A DNA stretch of 64,000 nt from Spirochaetales bacterium (GTDB taxonomy: Bacteria; Spirochaetota; Spirochaetia; UBA9216), in the NCBI GenBank assembly GCA_016839055.1, contig JAEKNX010000001.1, positions 62,001-126,000 on the forward strand, given 5' to 3'. How positions within the stretch are numbered: the first letter of the stretch is position 1; the number at the start of each line of letters is the position of its first letter. Below are positions 34,297-42,603 of this stretch, piece after piece. A program made the translations under genes and the position numbers. The notes below the pieces were generated by a model. That model saw only the letters and a list, made by a program, of their open reading frames with translations, was not told the origin of the DNA and searched no databases.

Positions 34297-36294
34297 ATGG
34301 GAATTATTAATAAAGAAAATTATGAGAAAATATATACGACAGTAGAAATTGAGTATGCTATTCGGCTTATTAAGGCCAATATGCTGACATCCATTCATTG
34401 CGCCGGATCGGGACATTCAGGAGGTTCGCTGTCCGCGGCTGAGATAGTCGCCACCGCCTATCTGTCGGTGATGAGGCATAAACCCCATGACCCACAGTGG
34501 GCGGATCGCGACAGGTTCTATTTTTCCGCGGGTCATAAGGCTCCTCTCTGGTATTCGGTCCTAGGATTCTGTGGTTATTTTCCCGAAAAAGAAACGGCCC
34601 TGCTTCGGAAATTCGGCAGCAATTTTCAGGGCCATCCTGATAGGTCAAAACTGCCGGGAATAGAGATCTCCTGCGGTTCACTCGGGCAGGGCCTGAGTAT
34701 TGCGGTAGGGGACGCCATTAATGGTTCATTGAAAAAACAGAGCTACAGAGTTTTTTGTCTGATGGGTGACGGCGAACAGCAGGAAGGACAGATATGGGAG
34801 GCTGCGATGGCTGCTTCTCATTATAAGCTGGACAACCTCGTGGGAATAATAGATAAAAACCACCTTCAGATAGACGGAGCAGTCGATGAGGTGATGAATA
34901 TTGATCCGGTTGAAGACAAATATAAGGCCTTCGGCTGGAATGTCATTAAATGCGGTGGAAATTCCGTCGCCGAAATGGCAGCGGCATATAAAGGGGCGGA
35001 GGCCGTAAAGGGAAGGCCGACGGTAATAATTGCCGAGACAATTAAGGGAAACGGCGTCAGCTTCATGGAGAACCAGGCCTCTTGGCACGGGAAGGCCCCC
35101 GATCTTGGGCAGCTTGTATCGGCTCTGAAAGAATTAGGCGCCTCGGATTATGATTATAAGAGGATGATAGACTATGCTGAAGCCAATCAGAAAGGCATCG
35201 ATAATGGGATTGATGATGCTTTGCCGGTGTATTCGAAGGATTACTGGTGGAATCATGACAGGCTGATGAAAGTCGAAATGCGCCCCGGGCGTAAGGGCTT
35301 CGGGGACGCGCTAAAGGAGACTGAGAACGAATCAGTATGCGCCATAGGTTCTGATATTTCGAGTTCAATCTGCATCGATGAATTCTATAAGACCAGACCG
35401 GAGCGAAAGAACAGATGGTTCAATATGGGTATTGCAGAACAATCGGCAACCGCTCTTGCCGCGGGGCTTGCAAAAAACGGAATGATTCCATTTATCGGGA
35501 CCTATGGAGTCTTCTCAGCGGGGAGGGCGTTGGATCAGATAAGAACCACCCTCTGCTATGGAAACTTCAATGTAAACATCGCAGGGGCGCATGCCGGAAT
35601 ATCGGTAGGCCCCGACGGAGCCACGCATCAGGCCCTGGAGGATATCTATCAGATCGCGGGACTTCCCAATATGACAATGTTTTCCGGAATTGATGCCGAG
35701 GAAACGAGAAAGGCAACAGAGGCTTCGATTGGTATCTCCGGGCCGTGTTATATCCGATTTGCAAGGGAGGCGACACCTTTAGTAACAAGCCGTGAAACGC
35801 CTTTCGCGCCGGGACTTGCAACTATTATTAGATATAAAGGAAAGGAAGAGCCGCGGTTTGAAGATGCGTTTGAAACGGTCCTGTCAACGGAGGACGTGGG
35901 CGGACGTGAAGATCTATCCATTGTCGCGACCGGAACCGTCGTCACCGAAGCAATGCGGGCCGCCTGGATACTCAAGAATGAATATAATAAAGATGTCCGG
36001 ATAATTAACATCTCGACAATTAAACCCTTTGACAATGCAGCTGTCATTACAGCTGCCCTCGAGACCGGGGCGGTTCTCACCGTTGAAGAGCATCAGAGGG
36101 GGGCTCTGGGCGGCATTGTGTCATCGACAATTCTCTCATCAGGTAAATTATCAAAGGCAGGCCTGTGCTTTAAGATGATGGGAATAGAAGACAGGTTCGG
36201 AACATCCGGGCAGCCCTGGGAATTGATGAAATATTTTGAACTTACCGCGGAGTATATTGCGGGTGAATCAATGAAGCTCATAAAATCAAAATAG
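34297..36294 (+). CDS. tkt: Transketolase (full-length, single chain)
   Basis: A 665-residue thiamine-diphosphate enzyme. The N-terminal half has HCAGSGHSGGSLS, GSLGQGLSIAVG and the ThDP-Mg motif GDGEQQEGQIWEAA .. DKNHLQIDG. The middle pyrimidine domain has MGIAEQSATALAAGLA with the catalytic Glu and GAHAGISVGPDGATHQALED. The C-terminal domain has TVEEHQRGALGG. The start is ATG 34297, seven bases after GGAG, and 4 bases after the Mo-hydroxylase stop. It would move C2 units; in this operon it may feed ribose from nucleosides into central metabolism or act in a dihydroxyacetone-synthase-like reaction. Confidence 0.9.
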   Translation: MGIINKENYEKIYTTVEIEYAIRLIKANMLTSIHCAGSGHSGGSLSAAEIVATAYLSVMRHKPHDPQWADRDRFYFSAGHKAPLWYSVLGFCGYFPEKETALLRKFGSNFQGHPDRSKLPGIEISCGSLGQGLSIAVGDAINGSLKKQSYRVFCLMGDGEQQEGQIWEAAMAASHYKLDNLVGIIDKNHLQIDGAVDEVMNIDPVEDKYKAFGWNVIKCGGNSVAEMAAAYKGAEAVKGRPTVIIAETIKGNGVSFMENQASWHGKAPDLGQLVSALKELGASDYDYKRMIDYAEANQKGIDNGIDDALPVYSKDYWWNHDRLMKVEMRPGRKGFGDALKETENESVCAIGSDISSSICIDEFYKTRPERKNRWFNMGIAEQSATALAAGLAKNGMIPFIGTYGVFSAGRALDQIRTTLCYGNFNVNIAGAHAGISVGPDGATHQALEDIYQIAGLPNMTMFSGIDAEETRKATEASIGISGPCYIRFAREATPLVTSRETPFAPGLATIIRYKGKEEPRFEDAFETVLSTEDVGGREDLSIVATGTVVTEAMRAAWILKNEYNKDVRIINISTIKPFDNAAVITAALETGAVLTVEEHQRGALGGIVSSTILSSGKLSKAGLCFKMMGIEDRFGTSGQPWELMKYFELTAEYIAGESMKLIKSK

Positions 36295-36303
36295 GGGAGA
36301 TTT

Positions 36304-37092
36304 ATGGAAATAATCGATCTTGAAGAGCGGTATGAGCAGACTTACTGTAAATGTCTTGAGGATTGGTCCGACGAGTTTGACGATGCCGGTGATTTAAAGA
36401 AGAAATGGCTTGCCAGGAAAAAGACGCAGGGGCTTAGGGTGAAACTGGCGCGGAATGAGAAGGATGAGATTGTCGGAATGATTCACTATGTTCCGATAGA
36501 GCATTCCTGGGCAAAGGGAGTCAACCTTTACTTAATATATTGTGTCTGGGTTCACGGTTACAAGGAAGGCGTGGGTAATAATCAGGGCAGTGGTATTGGA
36601 ACACTGCTGCTTGAAGCCGCAGAGGCCGACTGTATGGAACTCGGCGCCGACGGGCTTGCGGCCTGGGGTGTAAGGCTGCCGTTTTTTCTGCGGTCGAAGT
36701 GGTATAAAAAGCGAGGTTACAAGGTAGCCGATACCGATGGCATGCTCGAGCTTGTCTGGAAGCCGTTTAAGGTAGATGTCATGCCGCCGGAGCTTATAAA
36801 GAGGAAGAAGAAACCTCCCGCGAAAAATGAGCTGCCGACGGTAACATGTTTTCGAAACGGCTGGTGCCCGGCTCAGAACATTAGCTGCGAGAGGGCAAAG
36901 AGGGCTGCTTCCGAGCTCGGAGACAGGGTCAGGTTTATTGAGTATGATACTGACAACCCCGAGGTTTTTGAAGAGTGGGGAATTGCCGATGCCGTCTTCA
37001 TCGAAGACAAATGTATCACAAACGGCCCGCCGCTGACCGATGCCAAGGTGAAAAAGCAGCTTGACAGGGCTCTTCGAAGACATAGACGGTAA
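36304..37092 (+). CDS. GNAT acetyltransferase with C-terminal YoaP/thioredoxin-like domain
   Basis: A 262-residue two-domain protein. Residues ~1-150 are a GNAT fold (VGMIHYVPIEHSW, then NNQGSGIGTLLLEAAE as the acetyl-CoA loop and KRGYKVAD near the end). After a basic linker, residues ~180-262 have RNGWCPAQNISCERAK and FIEYDTDNPEVFEEWGIADAVFIED, a thioredoxin-like fold as in YoaP. The cysteine pair is CPAQNISC rather than CxxC. It is the last gene of the operon. A role in modifying or reporting on a metabolite is guesswork. Confidence 0.75.
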   Translation: MEIIDLEERYEQTYCKCLEDWSDEFDDAGDLKKKWLARKKTQGLRVKLARNEKDEIVGMIHYVPIEHSWAKGVNLYLIYCVWVHGYKEGVGNNQGSGIGTLLLEAAEADCMELGADGLAAWGVRLPFFLRSKWYKKRGYKVADTDGMLELVWKPFKVDVMPPELIKRKKKPPAKNELPTVTCFRNGWCPAQNISCERAKRAASELGDRVRFIEYDTDNPEVFEEWGIADAVFIEDKCITNGPPLTDAKVKKQLDRALRRHRR

Positions 37093-37158
37093 AATCAGTA
37101 AAACGCAGATTCGAAATAACTCGGCCGATGCTTCAGGCTGCCGGTTTAGTAAATATTG

Positions 37159-38496
37159 CTATATAATATTCACGCCTTTCTTTTTCTTCATGAAGAACAG
37201 ACTCACTATCATTATCAGAGTAAAAATAATCATGAAATTTAAAAACATGTCCTTTTGAACAGCGCCTGAGATGATATAAATAGATCCTGCACCCGAGAGT
37301 GCAGGCGCGATAAATCTGCTGAATACGTCGAGGTCTTTAAACGTCTTCATAACCCAGACGTAGATTGAAATATATATCACATATAGAATCGCAATCGGCA
37401 ATTCTGAAATATCTAAGAATCCACACCACCAGCCTGCGAAATTACCATGCCAGACGAGCAGCCACACGGCTGAACAAAACAATCCTACTGTCGCCGAGGC
37501 TGCTGTACTGTTGGTTTTCGGGTTCACTCTGCTGAAGAAGACCGGAAAAGGGCCTCTCCCGCGTGCTGCTATCGAAAACATACCGCGTGCAGAACCCATA
37601 ATAAGACCATTAAGGGTTCCGAGGCATGAGATGACGACAAAGACAGTCAAAACTGTTCCGGCGAGACTGCCGAAAATCAGAGAAATTACATGAACGGGGG
37701 CTTCGTCACCGGCTGCTATCACCTCCTGGTTTGAGAGTGTTCCTGAGATACCGAGATAATACAACATGTATATGACAACTACTGCAAAGGCTCCAAGGAG
37801 CAGGGCTTTGGGCAGCGTCTTTTTTGAATCTTTAAGCTCGGCGTTAATAGTTGTTGCGATGATCCATCCCTCGTAGGCAAAGGCCGTTGACAGGGTTGCA
37901 ACCGCCAGCCCTGTGCTGCCTTCCGAGATGGTCTTTGCGGAATTTGTAAAGCTCTCGATTGTCTGACCGCTTATGAGTCCGCTGATTATCCCTATTACAG
38001 CGATAAATCCCAGGGGAACCAGCTTGATCAGGGTCGTCGACACCTGCAACTTGCCCGCAAGAACGGGGGAGGCAATATTCAGGATGAAGAATAAGGCTAA
38101 AAAGATGAATGAAAGCGGAATCACCGCATTGGGGCTTCCGATGAGACCGGCTGAATAATTAGCAGAAACCCATGATAGAACGGCAACGAGGCTCGGATAG
38201 TAAATGAAGGTGAAAAACCATGCAACAAGGTAGGCAGCCCTGGAACCGTATGCCTCTTCAAAATAATCTACCACACCATTTACTCTTTCAATCCTCGTGG
38301 CAATGTTGGCAAAGACGAAGGATGTTATTATCATGATAGTTCCGCCGATGAGCCAGGCCAGAAGGGCTATCGGAAGCCGTCCGCCGGAAGCAAGCAGCAC
38401 ATCGTCAGCCTTGAAGAATACTCCTGAACCGATGACAATTCCGACTACCATTGCGGTTGCAGTCCAGAATCCATATTTCTTTTTTAGTGTTTCCAT
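37159..38496 (-). CDS. APC-superfamily amino-acid permease (SteT-like)
   Basis: A 445-residue integral membrane protein with about 12 helices. The first helix carries the family motif VGIVIGSGVFFKADDV, and later come AYEGWIIATTINAELKDSKKTLPKAL and GLIMGSARGMFSIAARGRGPFPVFF, typical of the L-type/serine-threonine exchanger group. I start it at ATG 38496, which has GCAGG just upstream, rather than a TTG 15 bases earlier. It is convergent with the long operon and separated by 66 bases without an obvious terminator. Confidence 0.88.
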   Translation of the reverse strand: METLKKKYGFWTATAMVVGIVIGSGVFFKADDVLLASGGRLPIALLAWLIGGTIMIITSFVFANIATRIERVNGVVDYFEEAYGSRAAYLVAWFFTFIYYPSLVAVLSWVSANYSAGLIGSPNAVIPLSFIFLALFFILNIASPVLAGKLQVSTTLIKLVPLGFIAVIGIISGLISGQTIESFTNSAKTISEGSTGLAVATLSTAFAYEGWIIATTINAELKDSKKTLPKALLLGAFAVVVIYMLYYLGISGTLSNQEVIAAGDEAPVHVISLIFGSLAGTVLTVFVVISCLGTLNGLIMGSARGMFSIAARGRGPFPVFFSRVNPKTNSTAASATVGLFCSAVWLLVWHGNFAGWWCGFLDISELPIAILYVIYISIYVWVMKTFKDLDVFSRFIAPALSGAGSIYIISGAVQKDMFLNFMIIFTLIMIVSLFFMKKKKGVNII

Positions 38497-38646
38497 AATT
38501 ACCTGCTTCAAATGATTTGCATGATGCTATTCTCCTCAGTTGTAAATGTCAATATTAATTTTGTCGGCTCAATTGTTGGGGGGGCGGTGTTCTGTATTTT
38601 AATCGAAAGAGTCCTCATGATGAACACAGGGAACGCAGCATTACAG

Positions 38647-38805
38647 CTACAGCGCCGGCGAAGCACGCTCACAGATAGGTATTGCAAACAGAATAAGGAC
38701 AGGTGCGGCGAGGGCTGTTATCAGACCCGTGAGCGTTTTGGAGATATCATGGTAGTAGTTTAGAGAAAAAACGCTGAACATCTCACGGAAAAAAGTGGAC
38801 TCCAT
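38647..38805 (-). CDS. Possible small membrane peptide or gene remnant
   Basis: A 52-codon frame encoding MESTFFREMFSVFSLNYYHD.. followed by a hydrophobic stretch (LITALAAPVLILFAIPI) and a stop. It reads like one membrane segment of a real protein, but no ribosome binding site is visible and it lies in a 396-base gap with the repeat copy C, so it may be the end of a decayed gene. The rest of the gap holds nothing else that I recognise. Confidence 0.3.
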   Translation of the reverse strand: MESTFFREMFSVFSLNYYHDISKTLTGLITALAAPVLILFAIPICERASPAL

Positions 38806-38841
38806 AATAAATTGCAAAAAAATGCATGTACATCTTGGGCA

Positions 38842-38890
38842 GCTCTTTCAAGAAATCGGAGATTTCAAATCCCCTGATTTTTGAAAGAGC
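38842..38890. repeat. Interspersed hairpin repeat, copy C
   Basis: Outer arms GCTCTTTCAA (38842-38851) / TTGAAAGAGC (38881-38890) enclose a second small hairpin GAAATC-gga-GATTTC (38852-38866). The right arm GATTTTTGAAAGAGC equals that of copy A apart from one T. It ends two bases before the stop of the minus-strand diguanylate cyclase gene, where it might also act as its 3' hairpin. Confidence 0.7.
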
Positions 38891-38892
38891 CT

Positions 38893-40269
38893 TTATTTCA
38901 AATAATAACTGAATACGTTCTTTCCTTTATTCTTTGATTCATACATGGCCTTGTCTGATGCCTTAAGCAGCTGTTCGTCGTCTGCCCCGTCAATAGGGAA
39001 GCGGCTGATGCCGATGCTGCAGCCCAGGTCTACATCGAGATTAAGTTCAACCGAAACAGAATTGGAGAGCTTGATAATTTTCTCACATAGGTGTTCAATA
39101 TTCTCATCGGTTGCCAACCGGCAGGGCAGGAGTACAAACTCGTCACCTCCCATTCTTGCAAAGATGTCGGTCTTTCGTATATTAGCAGAAATAGATTTCA
39201 CGAACTGTTGCAGGACTATATCTCCGGTTTTATGGCCATGCCGGTCATTGATTTTTTTAAAATTGTCAAGATCGAGATAGAGCATAAAAAGATTAATATT
39301 AGTTCGCTCGGCCTGCATGATCTGCCTTTCGGCAAGAATATGGAAAAGACGCCTGTTCGCAAGCCCTGTAAGAGGATCACGAAGCGCCAGTCGCTTCATC
39401 TTCCTGTGAGACGACAGAAGATGCAGCAGCAGTATACTGATAATTACGCCTAATATTATTCCGATAAGCCATATAATAAAATCCCATTTACCCATTGGAG
39501 GGCTCCACCCCTGGATTGGCGCTGCGGCCATAATCCAACTGCCGGAAGATAGCTGGATAGTCGTTAAAATTGGAGAATCATCGAAAACTTCTTTATTCCC
39601 TTCGATCATGCCGCCGTCGAGGCCGCGTTCGTCTTGGCTTTTAATAGCAATCTTTAGCCAGAGGTCACTATCGTGTATTCTGGCTTTCTGAAGCAGACTC
39701 TTTTTATCTATGATTATGCTCGCCATTCCCCAGTAATTATATCCGCCTTCACCCTGATAAATCGGAACTCTGGATATGAAGACTTCAGTGCCGTCCGGCT
39801 GAATTACCGGACCGGAGAGCGCGCCATTGGGGTTAGAGACTGCTTTCAGGACTTCCAATCTATGAGACGGATGTTCCATAAAATTAAAACCGAGTTTTTC
39901 TTCGTGTCCCTCAAGGGGGTAGACATAAGAAATTATATTATTCGGGGCCATGGTTATGGAAGAAACAACATCAGACTTGCGGAAAATAATTTTTGCGATG
40001 AGTTCGAATTCTTTCTGTGAGAGATCCGGGTGAATACTGACTGTTGCAAGCAGGCCCAGCACCAGATTAGCGGCCGAATATATCTCATTACTAAGAGCAG
40101 ATTGAATAGCCAATGATTTCTGTACAACCTGTTCTCTCTGCCTCTCGGTTCTCTCGTCTCTTAGAATATTCACTGAATATTTCGAGAATATAATGAACAC
40201 AGAAAAAACAAGGAGGCTGACAGAGATCTGTAATATAATGAATGTATATTTTTTAAGTACAATTTTCAT
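38893..40269 (-). CDS. Membrane diguanylate cyclase, CHASE-type sensor plus GGDEF
   Basis: A 458-residue protein. An N-terminal helix (residues ~10-30) and a second helix (~265-285, FIIWLIGIILGVIISILLLHLL) bracket an extracellular sensor with CHASE-like features (VSSITMAPNNIISYVYPLEGHEEKLG). The GGDEF domain follows: DPLTGLANRRLF, LYLDLDNFKKINDRHGH and the intact active-site MGGDEF (~370). There is no EAL domain and no clear RxxD inhibitory site upstream of GGDEF. It should make cyclic di-GMP in response to an external ligand. It lies 24 bases downstream of a chemoreceptor gene on the same strand, so the two may sense related signals. Confidence 0.9.
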   Translation of the reverse strand: MKIVLKKYTFIILQISVSLLVFSVFIIFSKYSVNILRDERTERQREQVVQKSLAIQSALSNEIYSAANLVLGLLATVSIHPDLSQKEFELIAKIIFRKSDVVSSITMAPNNIISYVYPLEGHEEKLGFNFMEHPSHRLEVLKAVSNPNGALSGPVIQPDGTEVFISRVPIYQGEGGYNYWGMASIIIDKKSLLQKARIHDSDLWLKIAIKSQDERGLDGGMIEGNKEVFDDSPILTTIQLSSGSWIMAAAPIQGWSPPMGKWDFIIWLIGIILGVIISILLLHLLSSHRKMKRLALRDPLTGLANRRLFHILAERQIMQAERTNINLFMLYLDLDNFKKINDRHGHKTGDIVLQQFVKSISANIRKTDIFARMGGDEFVLLPCRLATDENIEHLCEKIIKLSNSVSVELNLDVDLGCSIGISRFPIDGADDEQLLKASDKAMYESKNKGKNVFSYYLK

Positions 40270-40293
40270 GAGCTTACAGATGTCTTCCTTTTT

Positions 40294-42402
40294 CTAAAAC
40301 TCTTCGAAGTCATCATCGGATGACTCCCTGGCGGGTGGAGAAATCAAAGTTGCAGGTTTAGTCTCTACGCTCTTTTCCCTTCTGATAACAGGCTTTGCCT
40401 TGTGCTGTTCAGTTCTAAGCTTTACCGCTGTTTCTTTTTTATCTAGGGTCTGCCTCTCGTCAATTTTGAAAAAGTTAATCATTGTCAGTAGTTTCGCGGC
40501 TTGAGAGGATAATTCTTCGGACATCGAAGCCGTCTCTTCTGCCGATGCCGCGTTCTGCTGGATTACCTGATCAAGCTGAATCATTACCTGGCTTACCTGG
40601 TCGGCGCCGCTGTTTTGTTCCATGCTCGTAGCGCTGATCTCCTGAATGAGATCGGCAGTACGTCTGATGTCGGGGATAATGGCCTGGATGCTTTCACCTG
40701 CGGAATCAGCCTTGTGGACGCTCGAGTTTGCAAGTTCAAGAATCTCATTGGCTGCGGCCTGGCTGTTCGCCGCTAGTTTGCCGACTTCCGAGGCGACAAC
40801 CGCAAAGCCCTTGCCGTGTTCTCCGGCCCTTGCAGCTTCTATAGCCGCATTAAGTGAGAGCATGTTGGTACTGCGGGCGATTTCCTCGATAACCCTGATT
40901 TTCTCAGCTATCTGTTTCATTGCATCTACTGCTTCGAGGACGGAGGTTCCGCCAATCTGGGCGTCATCAGCCGCCTTCGAAGCGATCTTTTCAGTCTGTG
41001 AGGCATTATCTGTGTTCTGCTTGATTGAAGCGCTTATCTCTTCCATGGAAGCAGACATCTCTTCGGAAGAGGCAGCCTGCTCTGATGCTCCGGAGGCAAC
41101 CTGCTGGGAAGCAGAGTTGATCTGATTGCTGCTGTCCGAAAGCTGTACACCTGTTTTCTTTATCTCGGTGACTATGCTTCGGAGTGATTCGAGCATCGTG
41201 TTAAGAGATCTTCCAAGATCTCCGATTTCATCTTCGCGGCGCAGGAAGTCTTTGGGTGGAGTCTCGGTCAGATCACCCTTAGAGATTGCCGCAGCGAGAA
41301 TAACAGCCGACTCTATCGGTTTTGTCAGCCTATAGACGAAGAAAAAGATTATTAAAGAGATAATTGCAAGTGAAATAAGGCTTATCAGTATGAACTGGTA
41401 GAGTTGATTTTTAACCGGAGCCATCATCTCGTCCTGGTTCACAACCAGGAATGTAACCCAGCCTGTCTGCCTTATCATCTCGGTGAATATTATAAAATTG
41501 TTGCCTTCTGTGTCGGCATACTCAAGGGCTTCATTATTTCCGTTTTTTATGCCTTTAAAGTTGTTTTTTATTACATCCGGAAAGAGGGAATCTTCAAGAA
41601 TATTGGAATTCAGGATGAGTTCTTTATCAGGATGGGCGATGATGATTCCATTAGCGTCTGTCAGATAGGCATAGCTCTGCACATCTAGTTTAAGTGAATC
41701 CACCTGCTCAAGAATGGTATTAATGGACAGATCGTTTGCCACGGCTCCAAGAAGGATCCCGTTTTTTCGGATTGGCGTAATCGGAGAAACAACAATTTCT
41801 CCGGTGATTCCGTCGATGTACGGACTAGAGATGGACGGATACTCGAGCGCTGTGGCCTCTACATACCATCCCCGGTTGCGGAGAAAGTAGTATTTGTCAC
41901 CTGCATATTCTTCAGGTGTAGCAAAAAACTCCTGTACCTTTTCAGACGCAATATAGCTGAGCATGATTGTATCATCAGTTTTGGTAAGATTTCTAAAGGT
42001 GTTTACAGAAATGTCATAGAGCCTTAAGAGTTCCGGATCTCGAATCATATCCGCCCTTGCTACCTTGATTGAGTCTGCCAGTTGTTTTATCGGTTGAGGA
42101 AGGGAGTCCCATGAAGTTTTCTCCGGGGCTGTTCGAAAATAATCTCTGTATTCAAGTTTTTCCAGGAAATCAATTACCCACTGATTCTTTGATAGTGTCT
42201 CGGAAATAGCAATTTTCTCTGCTAAAAAGCCTTCAACATCGTTTACTGTGCCAGACAGTCTTGCCTGAGCCTCGGCGTAGGTCGTCTCCTGAAGTGTCTT
42301 GCTGAATCTTAGAAAGGTTATAACCCCGTTTGCACTAAACAGTACAAACACAGTTAAGAGAACAACGATTGTAATTTTAACCTTTAAGCTTTTTAATACC
42401 AT
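40294..42402 (-). CDS. Methyl-accepting chemotaxis protein with dCache sensor
   Basis: A 702-residue chemoreceptor: signal anchor helix (~10-30), a large extracellular double-Cache region (~40-335, with [28 protein letters not shown] in character and [11 protein letters not shown]), second membrane helix (~340-362), HAMP ([21 protein letters not shown]) and a cytoplasmic coiled coil ending in the conserved hairpin tip ([20 protein letters not shown]). Glutamine/glutamate methylation sites flank the tip. The C-terminus is extended and acidic (SSDDDFEEF) with no CheR-binding pentapeptide. Confidence 0.92.
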   Translation of the reverse strand: MVLKSLKVKITIVVLLTVFVLFSANGVITFLRFSKTLQETTYAEAQARLSGTVNDVEGFLAEKIAISETLSKNQWVIDFLEKLEYRDYFRTAPEKTSWDSLPQPIKQLADSIKVARADMIRDPELLRLYDISVNTFRNLTKTDDTIMLSYIASEKVQEFFATPEEYAGDKYYFLRNRGWYVEATALEYPSISSPYIDGITGEIVVSPITPIRKNGILLGAVANDLSINTILEQVDSLKLDVQSYAYLTDANGIIIAHPDKELILNSNILEDSLFPDVIKNNFKGIKNGNNEALEYADTEGNNFIIFTEMIRQTGWVTFLVVNQDEMMAPVKNQLYQFILISLISLAIISLIIFFFVYRLTKPIESAVILAAAISKGDLTETPPKDFLRREDEIGDLGRSLNTMLESLRSIVTEIKKTGVQLSDSSNQINSASQQVASGASEQAASSEEMSASMEEISASIKQNTDNASQTEKIASKAADDAQIGGTSVLEAVDAMKQIAEKIRVIEEIARSTNMLSLNAAIEAARAGEHGKGFAVVASEVGKLAANSQAAANEILELANSSVHKADSAGESIQAIIPDIRRTADLIQEISATSMEQNSGADQVSQVMIQLDQVIQQNAASAEETASMSEELSSQAAKLLTMINFFKIDERQTLDKKETAVKLRTEQHKAKPVIRREKSVETKPATLISPPARESSDDDFEEF

Positions 42403-42524
42403 TTTTATCCTCCGAAAATTGGTCTGTTTTAATTGTAGGTAAGCAGGTTGCTAAAGTCAAATCAGAGGAGTTTTTTTTAATGTCATCGCTTCGTTTTTTT
42501 AAGAAGGAACCATGCTGCGCTTAA

Positions 42525-42603
42525 GAGCCGCAGACAATGGACATTACTGTGGCTATGAGCCGCATGCAATGGACACTGTTGCGACTAAGAGCCGCAACAG
42601 TGT
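42525..42603. repeat. 32-bp tandem repeat derived from the 3' end of secA
   Basis: GAGCCGCA recurs at 42525, 42557 and 42589, exactly 32 bases apart, and the first two are each followed after two bases by CAATGGACA. On the minus strand each unit holds TGCGGCTC plus a stop (TCTTAG, TCATAG, TCTTAA). The unit nearest secA contains its last codons and stop. A perfect 11-bp stem ACACTGTTGCG (42573-42583) / CGCAACAGTGT (42593-42603) spans the secA stop. Confidence 0.8.

Noticed and set aside
38512-38763. Plus-strand frame of 83 codons between the permease and the cyclase genes
   Set aside because: No ribosome binding site, no recognisable domain, low-complexity composition; the opposite strand reads more like protein.
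40646-41125. Long plus-strand frame opposite the chemoreceptor
   Set aside because: It is the antisense of the strongly biased coiled-coil region; Ala/Ser-rich with no independent signals.
42573-42603. Rho-independent terminator of secA
   Set aside because: The stem is perfect but spans the stop codon and has no T-run directly after it on the minus strand; better explained as part of the tandem repeat.
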